Positions 41,784-50,504 of a DNA stretch of 51,158 bases are shown in pieces; position 1 is the first letter of the stretch; the number at the start of each line of letters is the position of its first letter. The notes beneath the pieces were generated by a model. It saw only the letters and a list, made by a program, of their open reading frames with translations, was not told where the DNA came from and did not search any database. The stretch is from IMG/VR virus record IMGVR_UViG_3300043409_002305, positions 1 to 51,158 of that record; one strand, written 5' to 3'. Both the position numbers and the translations under genes were made by a program. This DNA is from a virus.

Positions 41784-42131
41784 TCAGGCGACCGTGCAAC
41801 CATAATTGGCCACGATCATCCAGCCGAGCGTCGTGTGGAACTGCAGGACGCAGGAATCGCCAACATCGCCAAACGTGATGGTGCTGAACCCAGTCTTGGT
41901 CGTGGGGGTCAGCGTGCCGTCGCCGCCATCGGCGACCATGGTGATGACCTTCAACTGCCCATCCGCGCCGTCGGCCAGTGTCAGGGCGTTTGCGCCAGTG
42001 GTCGTGACCTTGGTGGTCAGCGCGGTGAGGTTGATCGCGCCCGCGCCAGACAGCGCCTGGGCCGCCCCGACGAACGTGCCGATAAAGCCGTTCTCAGAAG
42101 AGACCGGGCCAGAAAAAGACGATTGAGCCAT
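41784..42131 (-). CDS. Small structural protein after the capsid terminators
   Basis: This 115-residue protein starts at ATG 42131 (MAQSSFSGPVSSENGFIGTF) with gagga upstream; a GTG one codon earlier is possible. The beta-rich sequence includes SFSGPVxSxNGF, common at the start of head-fibre or decoration proteins. It is the first gene after the double terminator that follows the major capsid gene, so it needs readthrough or its own promoter, for which I see no clear boxes in 42135-42240. Confidence 0.6.
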   Translation of the reverse strand: MAQSSFSGPVSSENGFIGTFVGAAQALSGAGAINLTALTTKVTTTGANALTLADGADGQLKVITMVADGGDGTLTPTTKTGFSTITFGDVGDSCVLQFHTTLGWMIVANYGCTVA

Positions 42132-42249
42132 CACAGAGTCCTCACATGCGAGCTACGGGGCGCCTGTCTGCATGTCGTCTGTCCGGCCAGTCCGACACCC
42201 CACAAAATCCGGATGCGCAACTGTAGCGCGGCCGCAACGCGGGGTCAAG

Positions 42250-42304
42250 AAAATAGGGCCCGAAGGCCCTATTTTGTGGGTAAAAGCCCGTTTTACGGGC
42301 TTTT
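42250..42304 (-). terminator. Two tandem intrinsic terminators after the major capsid gene
   Basis: Just past the capsid stop, the - strand first forms a hairpin AAAAGCCCG/CGGGCTTTT (42282-42304, 5-base loop). It then forms AAAATAGGGCC/GGCCCTATTTT (42250-42275) with a TTCG tetraloop on the - strand. Both have A/T flanks that work in either direction. They should set the capsid transcript's 3' end and protect it, giving more capsid mRNA than downstream fibre mRNA. Confidence 0.85.
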
Positions 42305-42306
42305 CG

Positions 42307-43215
42307 TCAGGCTCCGGGGCTGCCAAAGATGCCGAGTGCGTCACTCCAGCCAAAGCTGTACCGCTCTCGCGCCTTGTAGCGGCTGTTGCCGGTGTCGAAG
42401 TCCTGGTCCATCCCGGTGGTCATGGCCGCGCGCACGAAGTGCTTCATGCCGTTGGGGATGTCGGTCTTCAGGAACCAAGCGTCGTCGTCCGTCAGCCAGT
42501 GGTTGATCACGTAGCCGCCGGGCACAACGCCCAGGTTCTTCACCGCGTTGATGTCGTTGTCCGCGGTGCCAACGCGCTGATCGGTGCGCAGCAGGCGGGT
42601 GGCGGTGAACATCAGCGACGGGGGCAGCACCAGCTTCGTGGGCTTGGCAGCCAGCAGCAAGCCTCGCTCATCAGTCCAGGCAGCGATCTGGATCACCGCG
42701 GCTTCGAGCGAAGTCTCGTTCAGGTCTACGGCCGTCGTCGGGCGGTTGCTGTTGACGCCGCCGCCGACCAGCGGATGCGACGTAGAGCACAGCGCCACGC
42801 CGTCGCCGCCAGGGTAGCTGCCGCTGAACGCGTTGTTCAGCACCGACGCCGCCTTGACCTGCTTGGTGTACGCCATACCACGGGCCAGGGCCTTGGTGTA
42901 TCGCGCCGACAGGCTGTCGTACAGGTTGTCCTCGATGGCCTCTTCGGTGATCGAGAAACCGAGCGCGATGGTCTCGTGGGTGTAGCGGCTGGTGAAGGCT
43001 TCCTGGGCGTTGTCATACGCCAGCGCTCCGCCTTCCGTCTTCACCGGAGCGGCGCCGAAGCCGGAGAGCTTGGTCTCTTCCTCGAACGAGCGCTCAGAAC
43101 GCTCGGTCTCGTAGATTTCCGTGTGCTCTTCGCCGTAGCGCTTGTACTCCAGACCAAACAGCGCGTTGAGCCCGGGGAGAAGCTCCTTCAGGAGCTGTGC
43201 ACGAGAAATTGCCAT
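42307..43215 (-). CDS. Major capsid protein (Mu gpT-like HK97 fold)
   Basis: This 302-residue protein includes YTHETIALGFSITEEAIEDN, RGMAYTKQVKAASVLNNAFS, LCSTSHPLVGGGVNSNRPTT, NDINAVKNLGVVPGGYVINH and a C-terminal ERYSFGWSDALGIFGS. This order closely resembles Mu-like major head subunits of the HK97 fold, as I recall the family. It assembles the icosahedral shell around the scaffold. It is followed directly by two strong terminators, as expected for the most expressed late gene. ATG 43215 follows gagaatc/aggag on the - strand. Confidence 0.85.
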   Translation of the reverse strand: MAISRAQLLKELLPGLNALFGLEYKRYGEEHTEIYETERSERSFEEETKLSGFGAAPVKTEGGALAYDNAQEAFTSRYTHETIALGFSITEEAIEDNLYDSLSARYTKALARGMAYTKQVKAASVLNNAFSGSYPGGDGVALCSTSHPLVGGGVNSNRPTTAVDLNETSLEAAVIQIAAWTDERGLLLAAKPTKLVLPPSLMFTATRLLRTDQRVGTADNDINAVKNLGVVPGGYVINHWLTDDDAWFLKTDIPNGMKHFVRAAMTTGMDQDFDTGNSRYKARERYSFGWSDALGIFGSPGA

Positions 43216-43227
43216 TTCTGATTCTCC

Positions 43228-43839
43228 TTACAGACCGACGGCCTGCGTGTAGCTGTGGTAGCCGGGGTTGAACTTGACCAGGACGTCCGGGTAGGCGTCG
43301 GTGATCGGGGAAACAAACCCGACGATGCGGAACGCGGCCGTGGTGGCGACCACAGTCGACTCCATCGCGCTGTTCGAATTGCCCGTGGTCGTAGACCCGG
43401 TGCTGGTGCTCTGCGCCGCAGCGAAGAACGTATTGGCGCCGACCACAGCCTGCGTGGCGGAGCCGTCCAGCTGAGCCTGGAAGACCGTGTTCGGGTCGTC
43501 AACCACCATCGCCTTGACCACGCCGGTCGTGTTGGCCGGGTAGAACTGCGAGAAGATCAACTGCCCCTGAGCGTTGAAGTACGAGCAGCCGACAAACACG
43601 CCGATGGCGCCCGTCAGCGAGCTCGCCCCCGCCGGCAGGGCGTTGGTCGTCGCGTCCGCACCGGTCGCAGTGCAGATGTTGATGTAGCCGTTGGCGTTCA
43701 GATACACCACCGAGCCGTTGAAGATGTTGGTGTTGTAGCCCGCGGGGTCGATCAGAAACTCTCGCGTGCTGCCTGCGTACGGCAGGCCACCGACCAGATT
43801 CACGGGGCGAAGCCCGTAAGGAGCTGCAGTCGTTGCCAT
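43228..43839 (-). CDS. Capsid-associated structural protein
   Basis: This 203-residue protein starts MATTAAPYGLRPVNLVGGLP and has YAGSTREFLIDPAGYNTNIF, GAIGVFVGCSYFNAQGQLIF, and VVDDPNTVFQAQLDGSA. The ATxAAPYGLRPVNLxGG start and the FxGCSYxxxxGxxxFSQYxP pattern are familiar from aquatic podoviruses as a virion protein next to the capsid gene. It is beta-rich and may be a decoration or minor head protein. It lies 12 bases upstream of the capsid gene. Confidence 0.7.
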   Translation of the reverse strand: MATTAAPYGLRPVNLVGGLPYAGSTREFLIDPAGYNTNIFNGSVVYLNANGYINICTATGADATTNALPAGASSLTGAIGVFVGCSYFNAQGQLIFSQFYPANTTGVVKAMVVDDPNTVFQAQLDGSATQAVVGANTFFAAAQSTSTGSTTTGNSNSAMESTVVATTAAFRIVGFVSPITDAYPDVLVKFNPGYHSYTQAVGL

Positions 43840-43851
43840 GGATTTCTCCGG

Positions 43852-44319
43852 TTACTTGATACCTTTGCCAAAACCACTTCGGCTGACTTGCGTCTTGCGC
43901 TCGTTGAAGAGCGGCATCCGAGGGTCGTTCTCGCGCATGAAGCTGCTGTCCACCGACTCCATCTGCGACAGCGCCTTGCGAGCAAAATACTCGTTTCGGG
44001 CGTCTGCCATTTCTGTCGTCTTGCGGCACAGCATCAGGCCGCCCATCTCAACGCTTCCGTTGCCGTCTCGCTCGTTGTGCGCGTACATCTGCAGCTCGGG
44101 GTGATCCTTGGCTGCAACGGGCTCCCACCCATCACGCAGACGTTTGGACACGTTGGACGGGTCCGCCTGTCCCATGATGCTGGTGGCGATCCAGCGGTAC
44201 ACATACCCCGGAGCGGGGATCGGTTCGGGCAGCGTGCTGGGGGGCACATACACTGCGCGTGCTTTCTTTTCGCGCGACTCCAGGTCGCGGGGGGTGCGGT
44301 TGGCGATCTGCTCAGCCAT
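43852..44319 (-). CDS. Hypothetical head-region protein
   Basis: This 155-residue protein starts at ATG 44319 (MAEQIANRTPRDLESREKKA), overlapping the scaffold stop. It has VYVPPSTLPEPIPAPGYVYR, then WIATSIMGQADPSNVSKRLR and DGWEPVAAKDHPELQMYAHN. This P-rich start with GWxPVxxxxHP recurs in podoviruses between scaffold and capsid genes. It may be a scaffold partner or minor head protein; nothing enzymatic is visible. Confidence 0.6.
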   Translation of the reverse strand: MAEQIANRTPRDLESREKKARAVYVPPSTLPEPIPAPGYVYRWIATSIMGQADPSNVSKRLRDGWEPVAAKDHPELQMYAHNERDGNGSVEMGGLMLCRKTTEMADARNEYFARKALSQMESVDSSFMRENDPRMPLFNERKTQVSRSGFGKGIK

Positions 44320-45241
44320 TTGTCTGCTCCATCTTGACGAGTTCTGCAGCATATTGCTGCGGGGTGAGGCCAAACTTGCGTGCCAACGCAACTTGCGTGG
44401 CCGTCAGCTGGACCTTCTTCGCACCGGAAGTGCGTGTTGCCGAAGCAACAACCGTACTCGGCTTGCGGGCAGTAGCGGGCGCCGCGCCAACCACTTCTGG
44501 GAACTTGTCCCGTACGCGCTGGTCGATGCGCGCGTAGTACTCATCCGAATGCGGGTCAACACCCGAACTGCGCAGTTTCGTGTCGACGCCCAGCGCAAAG
44601 TTGGTCATCTCTTCGTACCCCGGAGTTCCGAACCACTGGTTTTTGGCCTGCCAGCGCAGTGCTTTTTCGTCCGGCGCAGCGGGGTGGTGCTGCACTTGTG
44701 GCGTTTGTACCACAGTTTCCTGCGGTGTCAACACCTGCGGCCGGAAATTTTTGGCCTGTTGCATGCGCATCTTGGCGTCGGTGAGCTCTTCCTGAGCCTC
44801 GACGATGGCGTTGGTGTCGAACGCCTCGTGCGCCGCGGCGAGCTTGCGCTTGGCCTCGTCGACCGCGGCTTGCGCTTTCTCGACCTGTGTCGACGCAACG
44901 ATCTGCCCGCCCTGCTGCACCATCTCACGCAGCTTGCGGTTCTCTTCCAGCACCTGTTGGGCCACCCGCAGGGCCTCTTGCTGCTCACGCTGCGCGGCCT
45001 CGCGCGCGCGACGCTCGTCGTGCCGGGCGTGGGTCAGTTCGTTGACGCGCTGCCGAACCCCGGCGCTGTACGCCTTGAGCTCGTCGTCAGACGGGTCCGC
45101 CACCTCACGGTCCAGGGGCGCGCGGCCCCGGTCGGCTGCAGGGGTATCGTCAAGAATCTCGACTTCAACGTCTGCCGCCTCGTCCTGCTGCGCTGCAGCA
45201 GCGGAGACTTCTGTCTCCAGTTCGTCGTTTATGTCCGCCAT
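44312..45241 (-). CDS. Capsid scaffold protein
   Basis: This 309-residue protein has an acidic N terminus (MADINDELETEVSAAAAQQD, then EVEILDDTPAA) and a long charged coiled coil (about 60-165: HARHDERRAREAAQREQQEA and following). A middle hinge contains NQWFGTPGYEEMTNFALGVD, and the basic helical C terminus is KVQLTATQVALARKFGLTPQ. Acidic start, central coiled coil and basic end match phage scaffold proteins, which line the procapsid and leave before packaging. It lies between portal and capsid genes, the usual place. Confidence 0.8.
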   Translation of the reverse strand: MADINDELETEVSAAAAQQDEAADVEVEILDDTPAADRGRAPLDREVADPSDDELKAYSAGVRQRVNELTHARHDERRAREAAQREQQEALRVAQQVLEENRKLREMVQQGGQIVASTQVEKAQAAVDEAKRKLAAAHEAFDTNAIVEAQEELTDAKMRMQQAKNFRPQVLTPQETVVQTPQVQHHPAAPDEKALRWQAKNQWFGTPGYEEMTNFALGVDTKLRSSGVDPHSDEYYARIDQRVRDKFPEVVGAAPATARKPSTVVASATRTSGAKKVQLTATQVALARKFGLTPQQYAAELVKMEQTNG

Positions 45242-45251
45242 GTGCTACTCC

Positions 45252-45680
45252 TTATGGACGGGTGATGCCGCGGGGGTCTTCAACAACGGCGTCCACTTGG
45301 TCGTCGTTGAGCAGCCGCATCTCTTTGCCGTACATCTTGAACCGCGTGCCGGCGTACGCGCGCACCAGCACAAAATCCCCCTCCTTGCACCACGCGCCAG
45401 TCGGGAACTTCGTCGCGTCTTTGTACGCGTCGGGGCCGACCTTGAGTACAAACAGCACTGTGGTCGTCTGCTCTTCGACCCGCGCGAGGCTCTCGGGCTT
45501 GATGAGATCAGAGCCCTCGAACTTGTGCTCTACGGTGGGCACCACGCACAGGATTTTCCACCCCGTCGGGTCCGGCACGGCCCGTGCTTTGGCTCCGTCG
45601 TCGGTGTCCGTCGGCGGGCGGTCCGTTGTGGTGATGGTTGGGATTTCGTGAATCCCGGGAGGCAGAATGAGGTTACTCAT
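45252..45680 (-). CDS. GroES-like phage co-chaperonin
   Basis: This 142-residue protein starts at ATG 45680 (MSNLILPPGIHEIPTITTTD). Residues about 40-135 follow the GroES plan: GWKILCVVPTVEHKFEGSDL, FVLKVGPDAYKDATKFPTGA, WCKEGDFVLVRAYAGTRFKM and a final LLNDDQVDAVVEDP. The GxKxL...VxxVGPxAY...CxxGDxVxxxxYxG order resembles phage co-chaperonins. It would help host GroEL fold the capsid protein. It is encoded between portal and scaffold genes, in line with head assembly. Confidence 0.7.
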   Translation of the reverse strand: MSNLILPPGIHEIPTITTTDRPPTDTDDGAKARAVPDPTGWKILCVVPTVEHKFEGSDLIKPESLARVEEQTTTVLFVLKVGPDAYKDATKFPTGAWCKEGDFVLVRAYAGTRFKMYGKEMRLLNDDQVDAVVEDPRGITRP

Positions 45681-45873
45681 CTGAGTGGTCCAATGAAGTA
45701 GCGAGGTCGTTAAGCAAACCACGCGCAAGGGTCAAGCCTCGTAGCACCCCGCACACGTTCTTGTAATCGGCGTAGTCCACACAACGCCCCGCCTCCAGCT
45801 GCGCCGTGTGTGCCTGCATTTCTTCAGCCAACTTCATGTCAACCACTTGTGTGAAGCGTAAGTAGTCACTCAC
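45673..45873 (-). CDS. 66-residue protein after portal
   Basis: This short helical protein starts MSDYLRFTQVVDMKLAEEMQ and contains VDYADYKNVCGVLRGLTLAR. The YxxYKxxCGVxxGLxxA pattern recurs in small proteins placed just after portal genes in short-tailed phages; I recall it but know no function. It overlaps the portal end by four bases (ATGA) and the co-chaperonin start by eight. Confidence 0.65.
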   Translation of the reverse strand: MSDYLRFTQVVDMKLAEEMQAHTAQLEAGRCVDYADYKNVCGVLRGLTLARGLLNDLATSLDHSDE

Positions 45874-48284
45874 TGCGGCTTCCTCTGTTGAGCGGCGCGC
45901 TGCGCCTGGATGGATGTCTTGGCCATGTCGACCTGCAGCCGTTTGTCGTTCTGGCGCTCCTGGGACTGCATCCGCACGCCCTCTTTCTGCGCGTCGATCT
46001 GGAGCTCCTGCGCCTTGAGCGCGGCGTCGGTGCTGTCCTTGCGAATCTTGCGCTGAAGTTCTTGCTGCTTGATCTGCAGCTCCTGCTGCTGCAACTGGAT
46101 GAGGGGGTCCTGGGCCATCTGCTGGTTCTTCTGCTGCTGCGCCTGGGCCATGTGCTGCTGCGTGATCTGCTGCCCGGCCGCGGCGACCATGCGCGACATC
46201 TCAACCTCCATGTCCTCCGGCATCGGCTCGTCCGGCGGCGGAAGCGCCACACCGATGCGCGCCTCGATCTGGCGGCGGTAGGAGAACCCGAGGTGCTCGG
46301 CGATGTGCGCCATGGCGGACGCCTGCATCTGCTGCGCCATGGGGTTCTGCCCCATCTGCGCTGCGATCATCGGGTCCTGCATGAACGCCGTATGCGCGGC
46401 GATGTGCGCGTCGTGGTCCTGGTACATGAACGCTTTGACCGGAGACCCTTTCAGGAGGGCCATGTTTTCCGACACCGGGTCCTTGGGCTTGTTGTCCTCG
46501 TCGAGCGGCACCAGCTTGGCGGCGTTCTTGATCCCCAGCACCTCCAGCATCTGACGGTGCAGTTGCGGCAGGTCGTATATCTGCGGTGCCATCTGGGCCA
46601 GCTGCAGCGCTGCCTGGTACTGCACCACCCGCTGGCTCATGGTCGCGGCGTTGGGGTCGGACACCGGGATGATGTCCACCATGGCAAAGTCGCCCTGTCG
46701 GGCCGTCGCCGGGCCGGTGTCCGGCTCGTACGCGTACTCGTCGGGCGCGAAGTCGCGGATGATCCCCGCGATGAGCTGCAGCTCCTGCTTGAGCGCGTAG
46801 TGCACCCGAGCCTGCACGGCCGTCATGATCTTGAGCGAGCGCTCCAGGATGGCCAGCGTCGTCCCGACCGGGGCCTGCGCCGACATGTCGGCCACCTTGA
46901 CGTCGGCCGTAGCAGCGAAGCGCCTGCCTTCCTCGACGATGTTGCCGAGCAGCTGATACAGCGTTGCGCTGGGCTCCTTGTACGGCAACGGCATGATGTT
47001 GTCGCGGATCGTCCCGCTGCCGACGTCGACGTCGCGGAACTCGCCAGGGCTGATCGGCGTGTTGTCGCCCTTGACGCGAAGCCCCTTGGTCTTGAGACCG
47101 CCGGGCAGGTTCGACAGCGTGCCGGCGTCGACCAGCTGGCGCATCAGGCTCGTCGCGCTCTTGGCGTACCCACCGATGAGGTGGAACAGCCCGAACCCGT
47201 ACGCCCCGAAGCCTGGGATGTACTGGTAGTGCACGAAGTGCATGCGTTTGAGCCGCAGCGGGTCTTCCTCCATCCAGTTGCGCCGCACAGACAGCACAGT
47301 GTTGCTTCCGCACAACAGTGTGACGACATACGGCAGCGCCACGCCGGTGGGCTCCCCGTCAGCCCCGACATCTTCGAACCCCTTGAGGTCGATGTCGACG
47401 TGCATCTCGTACAGCTCGTACCGGTCGTCGTCGATGGCCTCGAACCCGGTCGTCTTGTCTTTGGCCTGCTGCAGCGTGTCCAGCGTTTTGGGCGGGTCGC
47501 CGAGCTCCACATCGCGGTAAAACCCGGCCAGCTGCAGCTTGAGCAGCTCGTTCTTGGTCTTGCGCATCCGGTGTGTCAGTCGGTAACACGTCGACAGCTC
47601 GGTCGTGCCGTATGGCAAATAAATGTCATCCGCAGCGACAAAAACTGACGTCTGCCGGTTCAACGACGGGTCAAAATACACCTTCTTGAACGCGCTGCCG
47701 GCAGCCGGCAGGCTCCACAGGAGGCGCTCGTGCTCCGGCCGGAACTCGGTCATGCGCTCGGTGAGCTGGAAGTTGAGGTCTTCCTCGACGCGGTTGGCTG
47801 CCTGCTTCTTCTCCGGCGTCTCCTTGCCGACAATTTTTGTCCGTACCGGGCCTTGCGGGGGGAACGTCTCAGTGATGGCCTCCGACTGGAACCGCACGAC
47901 CGCTTCGGTGATCATGGGGTGCACCACGCCGCAAGCGCCGCTCCAGGGCTCCGTGCGCTCCTCGTTCTTCAGCCCCAGAAGCGTCAACCCCTCACGGTAC
48001 GTGTCCTCCCAGTCCTTGCGCGCGTTCTTGTCGTTGTTGGCGTCGGTCAGCAGCTGGGACGCCAGCGCCGTCAGGTCGCCCTCCTCCATATGCTCCGCCA
48101 GATTGCCGTCGAACGCTGGCGCGGGAGGGGCTTCCGGCGTCAGCTCGATCTCCATGCCGTCGACACCGATGGTTACCGCTTCCGGGTTCAGCACTTCGAT
48201 CTCGATGGCCGGGGCGTCTTGCGCTACAAGGGCGTCCAGCCCGAGCGGGGCCTGATACAGCGATTTGTCGACGTTGGGGGTCAT
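45870..48284 (-). CDS. Portal protein
   Basis: This 804-residue protein includes DWEDTYREGLTLLGLKNEER, EPWSGACGVVHPMITEAVVR, YRLTHRMRKTKNELLKLQLA and FGAYGFGLFHLIGGYAKSAT. A Q-rich helical C terminus follows (about 690-800: QQLELQ-type repeats of QELQIKQQELQ). Length and pattern fit large portals of podoviruses, which form the DNA entry ring. The start is ATG 48284 behind aagga, not the upstream alternative 11 codons earlier. It follows the large terminase after a 29-base gap. Confidence 0.9.
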   Translation of the reverse strand: MTPNVDKSLYQAPLGLDALVAQDAPAIEIEVLNPEAVTIGVDGMEIELTPEAPPAPAFDGNLAEHMEEGDLTALASQLLTDANNDKNARKDWEDTYREGLTLLGLKNEERTEPWSGACGVVHPMITEAVVRFQSEAITETFPPQGPVRTKIVGKETPEKKQAANRVEEDLNFQLTERMTEFRPEHERLLWSLPAAGSAFKKVYFDPSLNRQTSVFVAADDIYLPYGTTELSTCYRLTHRMRKTKNELLKLQLAGFYRDVELGDPPKTLDTLQQAKDKTTGFEAIDDDRYELYEMHVDIDLKGFEDVGADGEPTGVALPYVVTLLCGSNTVLSVRRNWMEEDPLRLKRMHFVHYQYIPGFGAYGFGLFHLIGGYAKSATSLMRQLVDAGTLSNLPGGLKTKGLRVKGDNTPISPGEFRDVDVGSGTIRDNIMPLPYKEPSATLYQLLGNIVEEGRRFAATADVKVADMSAQAPVGTTLAILERSLKIMTAVQARVHYALKQELQLIAGIIRDFAPDEYAYEPDTGPATARQGDFAMVDIIPVSDPNAATMSQRVVQYQAALQLAQMAPQIYDLPQLHRQMLEVLGIKNAAKLVPLDEDNKPKDPVSENMALLKGSPVKAFMYQDHDAHIAAHTAFMQDPMIAAQMGQNPMAQQMQASAMAHIAEHLGFSYRRQIEARIGVALPPPDEPMPEDMEVEMSRMVAAAGQQITQQHMAQAQQQKNQQMAQDPLIQLQQQELQIKQQELQRKIRKDSTDAALKAQELQIDAQKEGVRMQSQERQNDKRLQVDMAKTSIQAQRAAQQRKPQ

Positions 48285-48313
48285 TTGTGTCCTTCGGGCC
48301 CCGAGCGGGGCGC

Positions 48314-49849
48314 TCAATAATACGCCGCCTTGCGGGGCAGCCTCACAATGTCCTCTCCATCGTCGTCTGTGTCAAGTTTGACAAACCCGCCCTGACGGTA
48401 GCGCATCAGCGCCTGGGACACAGAGTCGACGTAGTCGTCGTGCTCGGCGTTGGGAAACTCCGCCACCTCGTCGATGACCTCCCGGGCCCAGCGTGTGTCT
48501 GGAACCCACACCCGGCCTGACGCGAGCATGTCCGCGCAGGCGTTGAGACGGGCGCGTTTGTCGTTGCTGCCAGCGCCGCCCTTGCCCCGGCTGGGGCTGT
48601 ACTCCTGTAGCGGTATGCCCATCCGGCGCATCTCCTGGATGAGCGGGGCACCGGACGCCTTCTTCTCGATGATCAGCGCGTCCGGTTTCCACAACTTGTA
48701 GTGCTTGAGCGCCGTCGCCTTCAGCTCCGGGAACTCCATCCGCGCCTTGAACGCATCAAGCAGTATGAGGTTGGGCGTGTCCTTGTCGTCGTACCAGATG
48801 CCCCACGTGGTGCACGCGCTGTAGTCGGACGAGTTCTTGGTCTCGTGCGCCGTATCCCACGACTGGATCAGCAGCTCGCAGTCCGGCGGGTCGTCTTTTT
48901 CCCACGTCTTCCACCACTCGCGCTTAATGATGGCGCCTTCCTCGCTGGTCGGCTCCTGCATGTACTGCGCGGCCCAGAACTGGGGAAACATCCCCGCCCG
49001 CTTCGCCTCCAGCTGCTCGACCGGCCACTGCTCGGGCCACAAAGACTTGCCAGACGGCAAGATCGCAGGGAACCGCACCTCGTGCCACTGCGTCGAGTCC
49101 GGGTTTGCCTCCGCCCAGGCCAGCGCGCGCCCGATCGGGTCTTTGCGCCCCCACCGAGTCCCAATCATCACAATTCGTCCACCCGGCATCAACCGCTGCA
49201 GCGGGCCCACCTGCATGTATTCCCAGGCCATGGAAAACGCAGCGTCGGGGTTCGCCAGCACCGCCTGCTCCGAGACGAGGTCGTCAGCCACCAGCAGGTG
49301 CGCGCCGTGCCCGGCCACGTTGGCGCCGATGCCGATGGCCAGATATTTGCCGCCGAGCGTCGTCGTCCAGTTATCGGCGGCGGACTTGTCCTTGGACACC
49401 AGCGTGTCTGGGAACACTTCCCTGTACCCCGGCGTGTCCAGCAGGTTGCGGACGTCACGGCCGAATGTCGCCGACAGCGACGACGTGTGGGTCACCATCA
49501 TGATGTGGTGCCGTGGGTTGTGCCCCAGGTACCACGCCACGAACAGATACGCGATCGTGATTGACTTGCCGAAGCGCGGGGCCATGCTCACGGTCAGACG
49601 CGTTTTCGTGCCGTCCAGCACGCCGTCGAGTAGCGGCGCCAGATGGCGATGGTGCGGGCCCTCTTTCCAGTCGGCGTACACCATCGCGCAGAAATACAGA
49701 AAGTCTTTGCGCGCCCGCGCCAGGGAGCGCTTGTGCTCGTAGCGGTCCAGGTCGTCCAGAAGCGCTGCCTTCTCCTCTGGCGGCATCGTCTCCAACCGGG
49801 CCAGAAGAGCCGCGGCAGCCTCTGGCGCCAGCAATTCGCTGTCGGTCAT
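48314..49849 (-). CDS. terL: Terminase large subunit
   Basis: This 511-residue protein has an ATPase with a Walker A variant VSMAPRFGKS (K95) and Walker B HLLVADDLVS. The RNase H-like nuclease has QSWDTAHE (D332), LIIEKKASGAPL and a final AEHDDYVDSVSQAL. It pumps DNA into the prohead and cuts it. The APRFGKS form and nuclease order fit a widespread proteobacterial phage TerL group. Sequence alone does not fix headful versus site-specific cutting; the lack of visible terminal repeats in the window leans to headful. Its start overlaps the small-subunit stop (ATGA). Confidence 0.95.
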   Translation of the reverse strand: MTDSELLAPEAAAALLARLETMPPEEKAALLDDLDRYEHKRSLARARKDFLYFCAMVYADWKEGPHHRHLAPLLDGVLDGTKTRLTVSMAPRFGKSITIAYLFVAWYLGHNPRHHIMMVTHTSSLSATFGRDVRNLLDTPGYREVFPDTLVSKDKSAADNWTTTLGGKYLAIGIGANVAGHGAHLLVADDLVSEQAVLANPDAAFSMAWEYMQVGPLQRLMPGGRIVMIGTRWGRKDPIGRALAWAEANPDSTQWHEVRFPAILPSGKSLWPEQWPVEQLEAKRAGMFPQFWAAQYMQEPTSEEGAIIKREWWKTWEKDDPPDCELLIQSWDTAHETKNSSDYSACTTWGIWYDDKDTPNLILLDAFKARMEFPELKATALKHYKLWKPDALIIEKKASGAPLIQEMRRMGIPLQEYSPSRGKGGAGSNDKRARLNACADMLASGRVWVPDTRWAREVIDEVAEFPNAEHDDYVDSVSQALMRYRQGGFVKLDTDDDGEDIVRLPRKAAYY

Positions 49850-50403
49850 GCGCGGGCCTCCACGTCGATCGGCGCTGTGGTTGCGCCCGGGGTGAGATAC
49901 TTCTGAAGCCGCGCGCGCAACTTTGCCTCCAGCTCCTCCGTCGAAGCGTCTTTGCGCGTGATCTCCACGCGCTCGGTGAACAGCCCGACCTCCGTCACGT
50001 TGCCCAACATCTGCAATGCCTTGAGCCGCACCCTGGCGTCGGGGTTCTTGGTCTCTTCGAGAATCTGTGACAGCGCGTAGCCGCGCAGCTCTCGCGCCTG
50101 CTCCACAAACTCCCAGTCGTAGGCGGTCAGCATGCCGGTCAGGTGCCGCACGGCGGCGGGGGACTTCAACCCAAGCAGCGCCTGCTTCTGCGCGTCGGTC
50201 GGCGCGACACCGTTGTTCACGGCCTGGAACGCTTCGCGGGCCAGCGCCTGCGCCTTCTCCTTGTGCGTGTCAGGCGGCGCCCCCAGCGCGTCGAGCCAGT
50301 CGGCGCTGGCGTTCTGCGCGGCCACGATGCCCCGCACTGAAGCGTCTTCTACAGGGGTGAACTCGGACGGGTCGTCCACTATCTCTACAAGGTGTTCCAA
50401 CAC
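49846..50403 (-). CDS. Terminase small subunit-like protein
   Basis: This 185-residue protein starts at GTG 50403 with ggagg five bases upstream (MLEHLVEIVDDPSEFTPVED). It is largely helical: SVRGIVAAQNASADWLDALG, NNGVAPTDAQKQALLGLKSP and ARELRGYALSQILEETKNPD. Position directly before TerL, size and helical content fit a small terminase subunit that binds DNA and regulates the large subunit. No clear helix-turn-helix is visible, so the call rests mainly on context. It is the first gene of the late operon. Confidence 0.7.
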   Translation of the reverse strand: MLEHLVEIVDDPSEFTPVEDASVRGIVAAQNASADWLDALGAPPDTHKEKAQALAREAFQAVNNGVAPTDAQKQALLGLKSPAAVRHLTGMLTAYDWEFVEQARELRGYALSQILEETKNPDARVRLKALQMLGNVTEVGLFTERVEITRKDASTEELEAKLRARLQKYLTPGATTAPIDVEARA

Positions 50404-50441
50404 AAGGACCTCCGCGTAGCGCTTGCGCGCTCGTATGGCGT

Positions 50442-50470
50442 ACTGTACAGTGCGCGTGCGGCGTCTGCAA
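50442..50470 (-). promoter_or_regulatory. Late promoter, TTGCAG-17-TACAGT, with palindrome over -10
   Basis: On the - strand, TTGCAG (50470-50465) and TACAGT (50447-50442) are 17 bases apart. The likely start site is about 32 bases before the terminase small-subunit GTG, which has ggagg. The 10-bp palindrome ACTGTACAGT (50442-50451) covers the -10 box and could be an operator. Boxes match sigma-70 only partly (4 of 6 at each site). Confidence 0.5.
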
Positions 50471-50504
50471 CCAGAGGCGCCGTGTCTCCTCGTTGAAGTT
50501 GATT

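Noticed and set aside
45888-47648. 586-residue + strand frame
   Set aside because: It is antisense to the portal gene, which has clear portal features and a ribosome site.
48370-48383. TGTCAAGTTTGACA perfect dyad
   Set aside because: It lies inside terminase coding DNA (VKLDTD codons) with no promoter function evident; probably chance.
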